Under the pieces are notes generated by a model. It was not told the DNA's origin. It saw nothing but the letters and a program-made list of their open reading frames with translations, and made no database searches. From assembly GCF_025766255.1 (NCBI RefSeq), contig NW_026516691.1, positions 368,898-432,897 on the forward strand: a stretch of DNA of 64,000 nt, in the 5' to 3' direction. The translations under genes were made by a program, and so were the position numbers. Below, piece after piece: positions 48,237 to 61,241 of this stretch (its first letter is position 1; every line of letters begins with the position of its first letter). Source of the DNA: Zychaea mexicana. Its lineage: Eukaryota; Mucoromycota; Mucoromycetes; Mucorales; Lichtheimiaceae.

Positions 48237-49978
48237 TTAAACCAAGTCGGTGACTAGAAAGTAATAGAAACGAGTAGGTTTAGATATAATTCTGTCTACA
48301 AAACATATATACAAGACAATTGTGCTTACCATTCATTGGCATTTCATCAATCTGGGTACTGTAGTATTGTTCAATATCACGCAAGATCTTGAGATCGTCG
48401 TTCTTTACAAAGTTAATGGCAACACCCTTACGGCCGAAACGGCCGGAACGACCAATACGATGAATGTATAATTCACGGTTAGAGGGAAGATCGTAGCTGA
48501 ATTAGAAAATATAGATGAGTACGCCTTTATAGTCTTTCTAGCTCCTCAGGTAATATATATATATATATATCCATGATACTTACTTGATGACCAAAGAGAC
48601 CTGCTGTACGTCAATACCACGAGCCCAAACGTCCGTAGTAATCAGCACTCGACTAAAACACACAGGGGTAAAAGAAAAGAAAAGAGATGAGATCATTATC
48701 ACGGAAAAACCTCAACAATTTCACCACCCATCGATACTTTACCTTGCGCCCTGTCTGAATTCCTGCATAATAGCATCTCTCTCCTTTTGAGGCATTTCAC
48801 CGTGCATAGCCGAAACAGTAAAGTTGGACTCTCGCATTCTTTCAGTAAGCCAATCGACCTAAAAAAAATCACATACAACACATTGCATTAGTATTACGCA
48901 GTACCCATTATATTTTCACTAACCCTGATTTCCCAAAAGTAAAAACCATTCTTAAAATTTCTCCTTTCATGTTCATCATACCTTGCGTCGAGTGTTACAG
49001 AAAATAACGGCTTGAGTAATGGTCAATGTATCATAAAGGTCACACAATGTATCAAACTTCCACTCTTCCCGCTCGACAGCGACGAAAAACTGCTTAATGC
49101 CTTCGAGGGTCAATTCATCACGCTTGACCAATATCCGGATGGGTTCGGTCATGAAATTGCGGGTCATTTCGAGAACATCGTGGGGTAAAGTAGCCGACAA
49201 AAGAACGACCTGCGTGGCCGGGGGCAGGTATCGATACACGTCGTAAATTTGGTCTTTGAAACCACGGTTGAGCAACTCGTCTGCTTCATCAAGAATCAAC
49301 ATTTTGATATTACGCGTACGCAAGTTGCGTCGTCGAATCATGTCAAATACACGGCCAGGGGTGCCGGAAACCGCATGTACACCGTTATCCAATCGTCGAA
49401 TATCTTCACCCACGCTCGTGCCACCAATGCAGGCATGGCACTGCACATTCATGTAATCGCCCAAGGCCAAGATAACGCTTTGAATCTGTGTGGCCAGTTC
49501 ACGTGTTGGCGAAAGGACCAATGCTTGTGTTTCGCGAAGTGACGTGTCGATCGTCTGAAGTGCTGAAATGGCCAACGTGGCTGTTTTACCAGTACCGGAT
49601 TGGGCCTGAGCAATGACATCGCGTCCACGAATAATGGGGACAATGGCTAAAAATAATTTTTTTTTTTCAGCATTTTATTGTCGAAAGAAAAAAAAGCAAG
49701 ATGTTCTCTTTCAACGTGTTGATCAATGAGTGTATTACCTCTTTGCTGAATGGCGGATGGCTTTTCAAAGTTGTAAGCGTAGACACCACGAAGTAGATCT
49801 TCCTTCAGGCCGATCGAATCGAAGGTAGGGACGACCTTGACCTAAAATGAAAAACATGAAAAAAAAGGTTAAATGTCTTATTCAATCGTTAAAAATATAC
49901 GTGTATTCAAAACAAGGTTCTTACATTCTCGGATGTTTCAAAGCTTAGTTTTTCATCGGCTTTTGGATCGTACGCCAT
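48237..49978 (-). CDS. FAL1: DEAD-box RNA helicase eIF4A3 (Fal1)
   Basis: Seven exons: 49978-49925, 49841-49739, 49646-48982, 48858-48743, 48652-48584, 48496-48330 and a 17-nt coding end 48253-48237; 396 residues (human EIF4A3 411, yeast Fal1 399). Motifs: [11 protein letters not shown] (Q motif), AQSGTGKT (I), PTRELATQ (Ia), [11 protein letters not shown] (II), SATLPH (III), [12 protein letters not shown] (IV), [17 protein letters not shown] (V) and [10 protein letters not shown] (VI). The segments [19 protein letters not shown] and [15 protein letters not shown] match eIF4A3 and Fal1 rather than translation factor eIF4A. eIF4A3 anchors the exon-junction complex after splicing, and Fal1 works in 18S rRNA processing; both roles are possible here. 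Only 250 bp separate its start from the SMARCD gene. Confidence 0.93.
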
Positions 49979-50228
49979 TTTTTTAATTTAAAAAGTTGAA
50001 AAGGTTAAAAAAAGCAAGAAGGCGGAAGGAAAGTTTGATGTCCAAAAGAAGACTTTACCTTCGATAGTCTGTGACTTGAGGGGCACCCCCAGCTTTGAGC
50101 GTGTAGATTTTGGGCCAATAGCGTTTTGATTATCTGCTGGTGCTAAAACCAGGACATGTTCGTTCTTTCCTTTCCACTTTTTTTTTTTTGGCTCCTTCCA
50201 ACCCTCCACCAAAACCACCTTTACATAA

Positions 50229-52243
50229 ATGCAACATTACCCTCAGGGGCCACCCATGGGCCAGCCACCACCCAACATGATGCCTCAACAAGCAATGGCA
50301 GGGCAGTCTGTTCAATACAGAAAGCGCTCTAATGAAACAGATTCGTTGGCAAAGCACATCAAGTGAGTCAATCTGAACAAAAAATACGATCCTTTGACTT
50401 TTTGTATAAGGACGCGTTCATTGCGTTCGTCAATCATATAATTACTTGGAAATTAATTAAGACCATCACACGGTACTTAGAAAAAAGCGTCCTACAGATC
50501 GCAACATGCCACCCAAAGTAGGCTTTTTTCTTTTTTATTCACTGACACGATAACTAAAGTGCAACTTTTATATACTAAATATTTCTGTGAATTTTGCGTT
50601 CCTATTTCTATTAAAAAGATTGAAGCCTTTGTACCGGAATCGAAATTATATACAGAATTGAACGAATTTGAGAAAAAGCTAGACGCTACAATCATGAGAA
50701 AACGTTTGGACGTTCAAGAAGCTTTGGGCAAGCCCACCAAGGTATTAAATGAAGATTGAATGTGATTCGTTTCCACCGATATACCTGTATAATTGTTGCT
50801 CACACGCAAAAATCTAAATTGTAAAGGTCAAACGAACGTTACGTATTTTTGTATCCAACACATCCTCTGATCAAGCACCAACACAACAAAATACCGAAGA
50901 TGAAAACTATGATTTCAATAGTGGTAATCCACCGTCGTGGACACTCAAGATCGAGGGCAGACTTTTGGATGTAAGTTCAAACTTACTACTACTACTACTA
51001 CTACTTTTTAAAATAAATCTTCACAATGCAATGTTGGCTGACAACACTTATTACCAGCCTCCAATTCCTACCAAAAAAGCACAACCAGTTCAAAAATTCA
51101 CGTCGTTTTTCCGGTCGATTTGCATTGAGCTTGATCGGGATCCTAAGCTTTATCCAGAAGGCAACACAGTCGAGGTAGTTATTATGTGGTCAGCAGCAAA
51201 TTTGCCAAGGATGGAAAAAAAATGATTTGGAAATGGAACTATGATGATTAAAACAGTACAATGTGCTTACATATGTTACAATTTATAAGTGGCACAAACA
51301 ACCCAACAGCCCTGAACACGATGGTGTCGAAGTGAGCCGACGAGGAGATGTAAATGTAAAAGCACGGATCATTTTGGATCCCGAGTATATGCCGCAAAAG
51401 TTCAAGTTGGACGCACCATTATCAGAGCTCCTCGACATGAAATTGGAAACAAAGCCTCAAATTGTAATGGGTATTTGGAACTATATCAAACACCACAAAT
51501 TACAAGATGCCGAGGATAAACGAGTGATCCATTGTGATGCTCGTATGCAAGAGGTAAAGAAAGAGATGCCTATTTTTATTCCGGTGATGGTTTGACGGAG
51601 CAAGAGGTAGCAAATCTCTCTAAAATTCTCCTCCTCCATCCACTCTATTAGCTCTTCAACGCACCACAATTACACTTTTCACACATACCAGAACTTATCA
51701 ACAGTCATTTGGCACGGCCGGATCCTATTGTCATCAACTACACCATTCGGTAAATTCTAAAGCAGATGTACACTGTTGCTACTATGAAAGCTAACTGGGG
51801 GGGACATTTTTTTAAACAGGGTCGATAAGGAATTCCATCAATCTTCACAGGCTTTTGATGTCGATGTTGAGCTTGACAGCGTTGTTCGTCAAAAAATGAT
51901 GAACTTGGTTTCATCAACACAATTACAAAAGGAAATCATGGGTCTGGATGATAAGATTGTTCAATGTGTACAAAGCATCAACAACTCCAAGATCAAGCGC
52001 GACTTTTTAATGCAATTTGCACAGAACCCTGTCGAGTTTATTAACAAATGGATTGCAAGCCAAGCAAGAGATCTCGAAGTCATCCTCGGCGAGAGTAAGA
52101 TCAATTTGGAAGAAATGAGACAAACTGACTTTTACAAGCAACCATGGGTCAAGGAAGCCGTGTTCCACTATCTTACCGCCAAGGTTCAGCAACGTATGCA
52201 AGAGCTATTGAATGCTCAACGAGGAGCTGGTGGTCCTCAGTAG
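50229..52243 (+). CDS. SWI/SNF-type remodeller subunit (SMARCD/BAF60, SWIB domain)
   Basis: Eight exons: 50229-50362, 50481-50517, 50619-50741, 50827-50970, 51058-51174, 51290-51553, 51652-51749 and 51820-52243; 446 residues. The N-terminus is Gln/Pro/Met-rich, followed by a basic stretch and [20 protein letters not shown]. The middle domain ([39 protein letters not shown]) and the SWIB domain ([42 protein letters not shown]) match BAF60/SMARCD, yeast Swp73 and Rsc6. A long C-terminal helical region ends in [13 protein letters not shown]. The protein is a structural subunit of SWI/SNF and RSC nucleosome remodellers. It could belong to either complex; a single window cannot tell. Divergent from eIF4A3. 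Confidence 0.92.
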
Positions 52244-52850
52244 TGGCAAATCCTCCCCCCCCCCACCTCCTTCCCTCTGTTTCTCACAAAAACATACCGT
52301 CTTTTATATGACATGTATGCATGCACTCAATAAACTCTGTCCTGGTTTTTTTTCGTTCCTCACACATTATATATTATACACGAATGTACTGGGAAAATGT
52401 TGTAAATCTCTATAAATTTGCTTACGGGGATCTACTGTGTACACTTTGATTTTGTGACATTCTATACCTAGCCATTGTAATAGCTTTAGGTCTTTTCGTC
52501 ACAAAAGAATCATCAATGCTAGCTTGAAGGTTAATAATGGGGATCGAGCTGAATAAGTGGATTTACTACAGAGTCTTGATCGAGATCGCTACATGTACTA
52601 GGAGAAGAGAGGGTAAGTTTCCTAAGATGATCCATTTTATACAGGTTATCGTACTACCTGTATGTTCTAGCTTAGAAACAAATTATAACGTTTTGGGATG
52701 TTGTCAATTTAATTTGAGTGATAGACTAAACCTATCATCTCATTGGCCATCGGCTTGGAATTCCGTGCGCATATCTCTCCCCCCACATAATCTTCCTTTG
52801 GTGAGTTACAGAGAAGCCCGTTCGCTTTTTTTATTATTATTTTCTCCTCA
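52244..52850. other. Intergenic spacer, 607 bp
   Basis: Between the SMARCD gene and MIOS on the same strand. It starts with a poly-C tract at 52253-52265. No supported gene; T-rich just before 52851. Confidence 0.5.
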
Positions 52851-53916
52851 ATGGCGTCCTCGCGATCAATTATATGGTCACCCCATCCCGACTCCAACAG
52901 GTTTCTAGTGAGCGGAACAGAGCTCAAACTATACGAATGGATTCCAGCTGTAAGCACGTTCGCCATTTGTATTTGTCATTTGAGAAAATAAACGCCAACA
53001 CACTTTTTTTTGTTACCTGCTTCAATGATATTGACACGCTACATACGCATATATCTTTTTGCTTGACTTGTCTTGAACTATACTCTACGTGTCATACACC
53101 AAACCTAGACTTCCGACACGCCCGGCAGTGCACACTTTATATCCAACATACCAAAAATTGCTCTGGTTATGGTAAGCACACAGAGTCCGTTTCGGTTTTA
53201 ATAATCATATACTATGTACAGCATCTATTCCCGAAGAAAAAATTATTTACAAGACTACCAAAACGCGGCGCATAATATGCGAATTAACAACAAAGAGCTA
53301 AATAACGGGTACATATCAATTTAGTGTGCGGACTGGTCTCCAGACCCATATCAACGTGATTTGATCGCCGTTGGTCTTACAACAGGTAGAACTGTGCTTG
53401 TACGCATGCAAAATGATATCAATTTGGATTCGCCTTATCCATCATCCGCGGACGGTCCCATTTCATCCAATGCTGGCTATCGAAATACTGCAAGGAATAA
53501 TATCACTTCTGCGGCCGCCAACAACAACAACAATGCTACCATTGCATCAAAGCAATACCCAGTTTTAGGCGTAAAAATGTCGCGTCCTTGCAACGTCGTG
53601 TCGTTTTCTCAATCACATCCACATTTGCTTGCTTGTGGATTGGATAAAGTGCGTAATGACCCATGTCTCTTAGTCTGGGATGTGTCACAAGCATTGGACG
53701 GCTATTCTGCCGCAGATACACCGACAGGAATGCCAGGCACACCGAACTTGACAGGTTGGCTTTTGGAAGAAAAAATATATACACTCATCCTTAGCTTTGC
53801 GACGACTTTTTTAAAAAGCTCTCTCTTATTCAAATACATGCCACGCATCATTAGAACGGTCTAGGATGAATAGTTTTGGCATGGATACATCAACGCCTTA
53901 TCCATCATCAACGTAC

Positions 53917-53950
<34 letters not shown>

Positions 53951-56900
53951 CGTCTTTAGGGTATAATGTAAAGCGTATTTAGTGAGCGTAACAATGCTAA
54001 ACAAATGTATGTGATCTTTGTAGATATCGTGAACAACGTCCAATTCAACAATACGGATCTTCAGAAGCAATTGCATCTTGCGCTTGGTCAACCAATGGAG
54101 GCTCTCCATTATTAATTGCTGGCATGGGATACAAGTATCTGCGTGCATATGATATTAGAGGTAAGCTGAGGACACAAACATGTTGCATGATGATACAGGA
54201 GCTCATCAAGCGTTTCTTTTTTTTTGCCCTTATGATTATAGTCGACTCCAACTCTATACCACTGCAATTCTCAACCAAAGCTGTATACGGTGCGACCGTT
54301 GACCCGTTCAATCCTTACCGATTAGCAACCTATAATGAAGAAGGTGTTATTAGGTTGTGGGATCTTCGACAAACCAATGATTCAATATCCTTTTTCTTTA
54401 TACATCTTTAGCTTACTCGCACATAACGACATTCTCTCATTTATACATATCTTATCGCTTAACCAATAATTGGGAAATCTTATACGTCCTAACCTTAAAT
54501 TCAGAAACTAACAGCAGCGGCAGTAACTCCTCAAAGCACAGTCTATCCAAAATTGCATTTTCACCAACCAGGCCTGGATTATTAGCATCACTATCACGGG
54601 ATTCGACTAGCGTTAATTTATGGGATATTCAAGAAACATGCACCCTCCACTCGGCATTAGCACCCACGACCTTTACCACAACGAACGCATCAACGACAGA
54701 TTCTGCAACATATAATAATAATACTGCTTCTAACGTCTCCGGTTTCAAAACCATCACAGCCTTGGCAGGTTCAAATTACCCAGATACACATGATAATAGT
54801 GCACTTCATTATCACCACCATCACCAACAGCAGCAGCAGCACGCAAAGGCAGATGATGCAGGGTTTGCCTCAGTTGGCGTTCCGGTATTATGGCGAAGTA
54901 GAGAATGTAAGCATTAAAGTGGCCTGTAAACCCAATAATCACACTAACGATTTTTTGAATATACGCTACAGCTGCTGCAAGCTCCAAACCTATCACAACA
55001 TTTAACTTTATACCCAATATGCATTCCTTGGACGATCCGCATGGACAGCGCAGCACGGTGCCGAGTATTCTAGCCATGCATCGGGATGGACAGTTTGAAG
55101 GGATCGACCTCGAAGAAGCGTCCAAGATGACTTGGCGACCGACAGGAGGCATGATGGTTACCAATGGAAGCGAGTTGCTAAGTTGCGGTGGTATCAATAG
55201 TAATAACAACAACAACAGCACGTGTCGTCAAGCAAACATTTTTGAACGCCACAACAACATGCATGGAGAGCTGGCAAAACTAAATATCACTGACGAACGA
55301 GCGCGGTAATAATATTTTATCTGACATTCTTATTTCGCTCCTTCAGTTTGTCTGATATTACCGTATGGGTCATTTATAGGTCGCAAAGCAATGAAACGTA
55401 TGTACCAACATATGATGTGCATGAACTACGTTGCCTTCCTGTCGAGGTAACAGGTGCCGTGGCCGAGAGCTTAGCGAACGACATTTCTGTTATAATGCAT
55501 AAACGGGTCAAGATGGGTTATTCCATGGAGGTAAAAACTACATGGTCTTCTTCTTCTTTGTAACCAAACATAATGTGCTTAACTTTTTCAATGGGTGTAA
55601 CACATTACCCAGTATCAAAAGAACATTAGTGTCGTAAAAGGTGACCATAAATTGAGCGAATTATGGTCCTGGATACGAGGTAAGTATTTTTTTTCTTTTG
55701 TTTGCGTTGAATGTCAATCAAATGTTAATGCACGATTTCACATAAACAAAGGGGCGGATGAGCTTGCTCGGACTGGAAATGTCGATTATTCCTATCAAGG
55801 TGTATACTCTATATGGAACGGTCTAGGTAAGTAATAGTAAAGCAAAAAATAGGAAAGGTTCATTAGTACCCCCGCCCACCACCATCGTCGAAAGATGGGT
55901 TTGCAGAAGTTTTTAACATTCTTTTTCTTTTGCCTTAAAAGACACTGGAATGTCACAGAATCGCAAGTCATCGTCAATGAGTAAAAATTTCAATACTATG
56001 CGAGGACCACCACCATACGATCAAGAAAGTGCTCGAAGGAACACGGGTAACAAATTAAAAAATTCAAATGCTACAGCAACAGCAACGACAGCATCAGAAC
56101 GAGAAGGGGGTGCGCTTTTCATGGTATCAACACAAAAACGTGCACAACGGGAACTTGCTTTGAAAGTATGCGGTTTTGATTACACTCAAAGCGAGCTTGA
56201 ACAAGAGCTTGTTCGGTAAGTCTTGTTTCTCTTTTCCTAAATATACGCTCTGTATTATTGATTACTCGTTGGAAACATTAGTCTCGAATCACGCGGTGAT
56301 TATGATCAGGCAACAGGCTGGGCATTCTTTTGTGGTCTGACGAATCGTGCTATTGAAGCTCTTGGAAGTGGACGTGGCTCAGGACATGATGGTACAACGA
56401 AATCCATATATTCTACCTGTTTTCTTAAAATACTGTATACTGACTTATTTAAATCGGGCTTTCCCCCCTCCCAGAACAACAGCGCAAGTTAATGTCGGCA
56501 GTGATGGCAGGTTTCCAACCGGGAGCAGCTGCTGTCAACCCTACGTGGCGAGAACTTTGTGAATCTCTTAGCCAGGATATGGTGAATCGTCCTTACTTAA
56601 GAGTGATATTTGCATATATATCTTCGAATGATTGGTACCGAGTTCTTGATGAGCCAAGACTTTCTTTGAAAGAACGAATAGCTGTTGCGCTACGAGTACT
56701 TGATGATGAACAGGTGATTCCTCGATGCAACAATTACAATAGAATCATTGTTTTTGTACATTCTATCTAAACAGTATCATATGTAGTTGAGTCAATACCT
56801 AGAAAGATCTACCGAACGGGTCATTGAAGAAGGTGATGTAGAGGGTGTGCTGCTTACCGGTCTTACCCTCCGGGCAGTAGATCTTTTCGAACAAACAGTC

Positions 56901-57752
56901 AACCGGTACGGCGATGTACAAACTGCAAGCCTTGTCTTGAGCTACGTTGTGCCTCAACGATTCAAAGACAAGCGTGTCGAAGACTGGGTGGAAAGGTATT
57001 ATATTCTTCTAAAGTATACAAAAGGTATTCTATTTTTACTTGCTAATTTTTTACATCGATATGTTGCCCAGCTATCGAGGTCTTTTAGATCGATGGCAAT
57101 TGTGGCACCAACGCGCCAAATTTGACATTGAGCGCGGAAAGCGTATGAACAATTCGAGTGAAGTAGCACCACCCCAGGTATATGTTCGCTGTACATATTG
57201 CTCTCAATCTTTGGGTCACAGTTTGTTGGTTCAAAATGTACGCAGCCGAGATGGAAAACGGATGAACGTACAAACCAATATTTCGCCAGCTTCATCGGGC
57301 GGTCGAGCCTCTGGAAAACACAAGGTTGGAATTACAAGCTCATTTAAAATAGTAATTTTATCGCTACAACCAAATTCACCAATTTTTGGACAGCCTACCG
57401 TATGCCCAAGTTGTCGCAAACCACTTCCTCGATGTGCCTTGTGTTTATTACATTTAGGAACACCTATTGATCCTGTACGGCGAACGATTGCTGCGAACGA
57501 TTCACGAAAAGGTGAGAGACACACAGAAAGAGAGTAATAGGCTAGATGCTCGATAACCAACAACTCACTGTCCCTTTTGCTACTATATATCCAGCTGATC
57601 CTGCTAGCTTTGAACTCTGGTTTACATGGTGCCAGACGTGTCGCCACGGTGGACATGCTGTACATATATTTGATTGGTTTAGAAGCCATACAACATGCCC
57701 TGTCAGCAACTGTTCATGCCATTGCTACAGTTTGAGTACAGTTCCAAAGTGA
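52851..57752 (+). CDS. MIOS: MIOS/Sea4, GATOR2/SEACAT WD40 protein
   Basis: About eighteen exons, 1103 residues: 52851-52949, 53109-53171, 53325-53754, 53855-53912, 54024-54160, 54242-54384, 54513-54906, 54972-55305, 55380-55530, 55613-55679, 55752-55826, 55942-56215, 56282-56391, 56475-56713, 56787-56995, 57072-57324, 57394-57511 and 57595-57752. WD40 blades are seen in VCADWSPDPYQRDLIAVG, IRLWDLRQT and LASLSRDSTSVNLWDIQE. The middle is helical. The C-terminal zinc module has CTYC, CPSCRKPLPRCALC and WFTWCQTCRHGGHA, the hallmark MIOS ending. MIOS/Sea4 is part of GATOR2, which regulates TORC1 at the vacuole in response to amino acids. All introns look GT-AG except 54385-54512 (AT-AC). The 69-nt intron at 57325-57393 has no stop and could be retained. 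Confidence 0.92.
54385..54512 (+). other. Probable U12-type AT-AC intron in MIOS
   Basis: The 5' end reads ATATCCTTTTT, an exact match to the U12 AT-AC donor consensus ATATCCTT. The 3' end is ACTAAC, with a CCTTAA branch motif at 54493-54498, 14 bases before the AC. Splicing here keeps phase 0 (Ser codon, then AGC AGC GGC). No GT dinucleotide occurs between 54358 and 54486, so no normal donor is available without removing the WD motif IRLWDL. Length 128 nt. Confidence 0.75.
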
Positions 57753-57911
57753 ATAAAATTCCACACCCTACCGCCTTCTATTTTTGTCGGTGACTGCAAG
57801 CTCGAAAAACGCGTTTCTTTAACTTTCATGTGCTCCTGCCTATAATTTTAACATATCTCGTGTCTCTCTCTCTCTCTCGTTCCCTGTGTGTTCCTAATCC
57901 AATCAGCAGAA

Positions 57912-59653
57912 ATGTTTAATTCCAGAAACCGTCCTAAAGGCCAGGGACAACCGTTCTCACTAAAGAGTGACTCTGTTCCCAAAGACGCGAAAGACAGTTT
58001 AAGTCAAATGTTTGACCGGAACACACCAACTAGTACTAGTACTCGCTCATCGAGTCGAATACAACAACGACGAGAAAGCTTAGAAAAGGCAGACACGTCA
58101 AACAAATCGTCGTCTCAACACATTGACGTGCCACGGAAAAGAGGACGTGCCAACAACAACTACAAGACTGCCAAAAGTAAAGTAGCTACGACTCGAACAG
58201 CCCATGAAGACGACGATTTCCAGGAGCAGCCTAGAGTGCCACAAGGCAATAATAAGATGCAACAGAAACGGCATCGAACGAATGCCAAAGGAAAAGGCAG
58301 ATTAGAAAACAAAGAAGAGCAACCGGAAGAAGAGGTGGCTGTAGTTCCAAAACTTATGCTTTTTACATCGAAACGTAAAGTGAACGGTGCACCTAGTACA
58401 ACGGCGGATAAAAAGCAACGAGAAGAAGATCAGCGCAAAAAGCAGCAAGAGATTGCAGAGCTATCGTTTTCGAGTCAAATCGATGAAGAGGATAGCAACG
58501 ACGAAGAGGAAGAAAGTATGTATATCTCGATTATTCATCGAACGAAAGAAACAAAGCATCTCACAGACTGTGTCGTTATCATCATAGGCAAAGTAGAATG
58601 TCCCTTCTGTCATACCAAACTGTGTACGCGTAAAAAACTTCCCGAAAGTATACGCTTAGCACTCAAGATTGTCAAACGGAAGGACAAGAAATACGTAAAG
58701 GAAGAGACGGAACGGATAAAGCAACGCGCCAGCGCCAAGCATCAACAGTTTCTTGAAAAGCGACTACATGTACAACGCAAAGCATCCAACATGGAGCAAT
58801 ACTCGTTCTGCCGATTGCATCGCGTCGAACTCGTGATCAAACCCGACGGTGCGCGAAAAGAATACCCTTTGGATATCGACTTTGACAGCCTCGAGGGCCG
58901 GATACACGAAATGAAGAAAGAGCTTGCATTAGTGGTGAATGGGAAGGTTGAGAGTCAATTCCGCGAGTTAGCGCTTAAATCCTATGAAGAGGATGGTGTT
59001 AATAAAGCCAGAAGCACCATGGCTGTCATGTCACGATTCGATAAAACTTTGGTAAGTCTTGGCTGGTAGTGAGAACATATTCCATCGGGTTAAAGTAGGG
59101 TAAAGAAAAAGAAAGGTTGCCGGAGGCAAACAAAATCTAACCTTGTCCCATTAATCGAATCGGTTAGCCCGGATACTACGGCTCAAAGGGTGCGGCAATT
59201 ATTCTTGAAGTGCTGAACGCAATGTTCCTCCACTCGGGCGAACTGACTGTAAAACAAACGCAACCACAGCTCCCACTCGAATACGTACAACAAGTTCTGG
59301 TACCCGAAGCAGGTCTTCGGCTAATCCTAAAAGACCTCCAGACAAAACAAAAAGAAAAGCAAAAGCAACAAAAACGACAAACGCAAAAAGGAGACCAGGA
59401 CATCAAATCGCTCTTTGAGCGACAGAAGGAAGGCGGCGGTGACCCCTCTCCCGCGAACGATGACATTGTTGATATGGCTAAAGCGATGCAAGTCATGACC
59501 GAAAGTACAGAGTTTGGATGTCTGGTTTATCCGGCAAACACAGAAGACGTTGGAGAATTTGCAGAGGAAAACTTTGTCGACCTCACCTCAAGTGATGACG
59601 AGGATGACGACTCGCTTCTTGATAGCAGTAGTAGTAGCGAGGACGACAAGTGA
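57912..59653 (+). CDS. RTC4-domain protein
   Basis: Three exons, 57912-58515, 58588-59051 and 59168-59653, 517 residues. The start MFNSRNRPKGQGQPF follows a CT-rich leader. Residues 1-200 are charged and Ser/Gln-rich, probably disordered, with several Arg/Lys stretches that could act as nuclear localisation signals. A CPFC pair (ECPFCHTKL) opens the conserved region, then YSFCRLHRVELVIKPDG and the block GYYGSKGAAIILEVLNAMF with LPLEYVQQVLVPEAGLRLIL, which matches the fungal RTC4 domain named after yeast Rtc4 (restriction of telomere capping). The C-terminus is strongly acidic with a Ser run. The 72-nt intron 58516-58587 has no stop and keeps frame, so unspliced transcripts could also encode protein. 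The molecular function of the domain is unclear. Confidence 0.8.
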
Positions 59654-59811
59654 TAATTTATTAGGGAGGAAGATTAAATATAAGATAGATTCTTGTTGTG
59701 CATTGATAATTTTGACAGCTTCTTTAATTGTTATGGTTGGCTTGACGGACTGAATACCTCTTTTATCTCCCCGACTTATTGACACACATAAGAGACGCCA
59801 CATTACGAACC

Positions 59812-60957
59812 ATGTCATCACTACGCATGTTGGCACGAGCCACTGCTCTACGCTCAACAGTACAGTTACAATGTTACAGCAGCGCTACAAACATGAACAA
59901 CAGTACGTTTCTCGACTGAAACCAATAAACCCGGTGGCCTTTACCTTTTGCCACAGGGAATCGCGATTAAACTATTGCTTTGTTGTAAACAAAACTAGAT
60001 CCGCAAAAGAAGCTGTACGAGACGCACATTCCTATTCCAATTCAACAACGTGCGCTGTTAGCCGCTGGCTCAGCTTTAACAGCCCTCCTTGATCCTTTAC
60101 GTGGAGGTAAAAAAGAAAGCTTTATAACAACTGCCACTCCCGTTGTTATTTACGCAAGAAATACATAAACATTATAGACATGGTCGCTGCACTGGGAGAA
60201 ACAACAGGAACAACTGCGCTCAAGCGAATGCGGGACCAAATGCTACAAACAGAAAGTGGACGACAAATCTTACGCGAACGACCCGTTATCCACACGTCGT
60301 CGATCGATTTCGCAAAACTACGCGAGACATGCAAACCGGGTACATTTGGACATCTTTACGTATCATGGTTGGATGCTGAAGGAGTTACTCCAGATACGCG
60401 TGAACCGGTACGTCCACATCCAAAGAAAAAAAGCAAAAGGGGGGGGGAATAAAGTTGCTCATGTTTAGGTTATTCGATAGGTACATTTTGTTGACGACGA
60501 AGAACTGGCCTATGTGATGCTACGATACAGACAATGCCACGACTTTTATCATGCATTGACGGGGTTGGGAGTCTCTGTGGAAGAAGAGTTGGCATTGAAA
60601 TGGTTTGAGTGGGCACAGACAGGACTACCCATGACAGCCATGTCATCTATCTTTGGCCCAATGATGCGGTCACGAGAAAGTCGCAGACGTCTGTTTGATG
60701 TGTATGTGCCTTGGGCCGTATACACTGGAAAGTACGTCCCCATTTCTTTTACCGTTACTTTTCAATTTTTTCAAGTGAAAAACCATACTAAATTACTTGT
60801 TGGCATTGCCGTAACATTGTCTAGATCCTCGGTCCCACTTATTTCAGTTTATTTCGAGAAACATTTTTGCAGAGATCTTGACGAACTTCGTCGTGAACTT
60901 GGCATCACACCTCCACCATCCATACATGAAGAAACATCACTGCCATATAAATATTAA
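59812..60957 (+). CDS. COQ4: Ubiquinone biosynthesis protein Coq4
   Basis: Five exons: 59812-59902, 59999-60106, 60178-60407, 60481-60731 and 60825-60957; 270 residues. The N-terminus MSSLRMLARATALRS is Arg/Ser/Ala-rich with no acids, a likely mitochondrial targeting peptide. THIPIPIQQRALLAAGSA, RGDMVAALGETTG, GTFGHLYVSWLDAEGVTPD and the metal-binding motif H-D-x2-H-x11-E (residues 163-179) identify Coq4. Coq4 organises the CoQ synthome on the matrix side of the inner mitochondrial membrane and has been assigned a C1 decarboxylation and hydroxylation step on the ring. The intron between exons 3 and 4 (60408-60480) joins Pro to Val in phase. The gene converges on the KEN-box gene. Confidence 0.95.
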
Positions 60958-61241
60958 CAATAATAATAATAAGATGGGGAAAAAAGCTATAAACATATAA
61001 TTAATAAGAATAGTTTGGATCAATTACAGATATGACGGGAACGAAAAGATAAAGATGTTTAATGTATATGAAAAGATGTATGATAGACGGAACAGAGAAA
61101 GTGTTGGAACGATGTAAGATTAGTGCTTGGGGAGAGAATCGCACAGACAAGGATGATGGAAAGAGAGCACAATGCGAGAGAGGGGACAAATGAGATGGTG
61201 GCGGGAGGGGCAAAAAAGTACATCTTCTTTTGCCTTCTTTT

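Noticed and set aside
55306..55345. Alternative upstream acceptor for MIOS exon 9
   Set aside because: It keeps frame, but would give a 40-nt intron, shorter than any other here; the acceptor at 55379 gives 74 nt.
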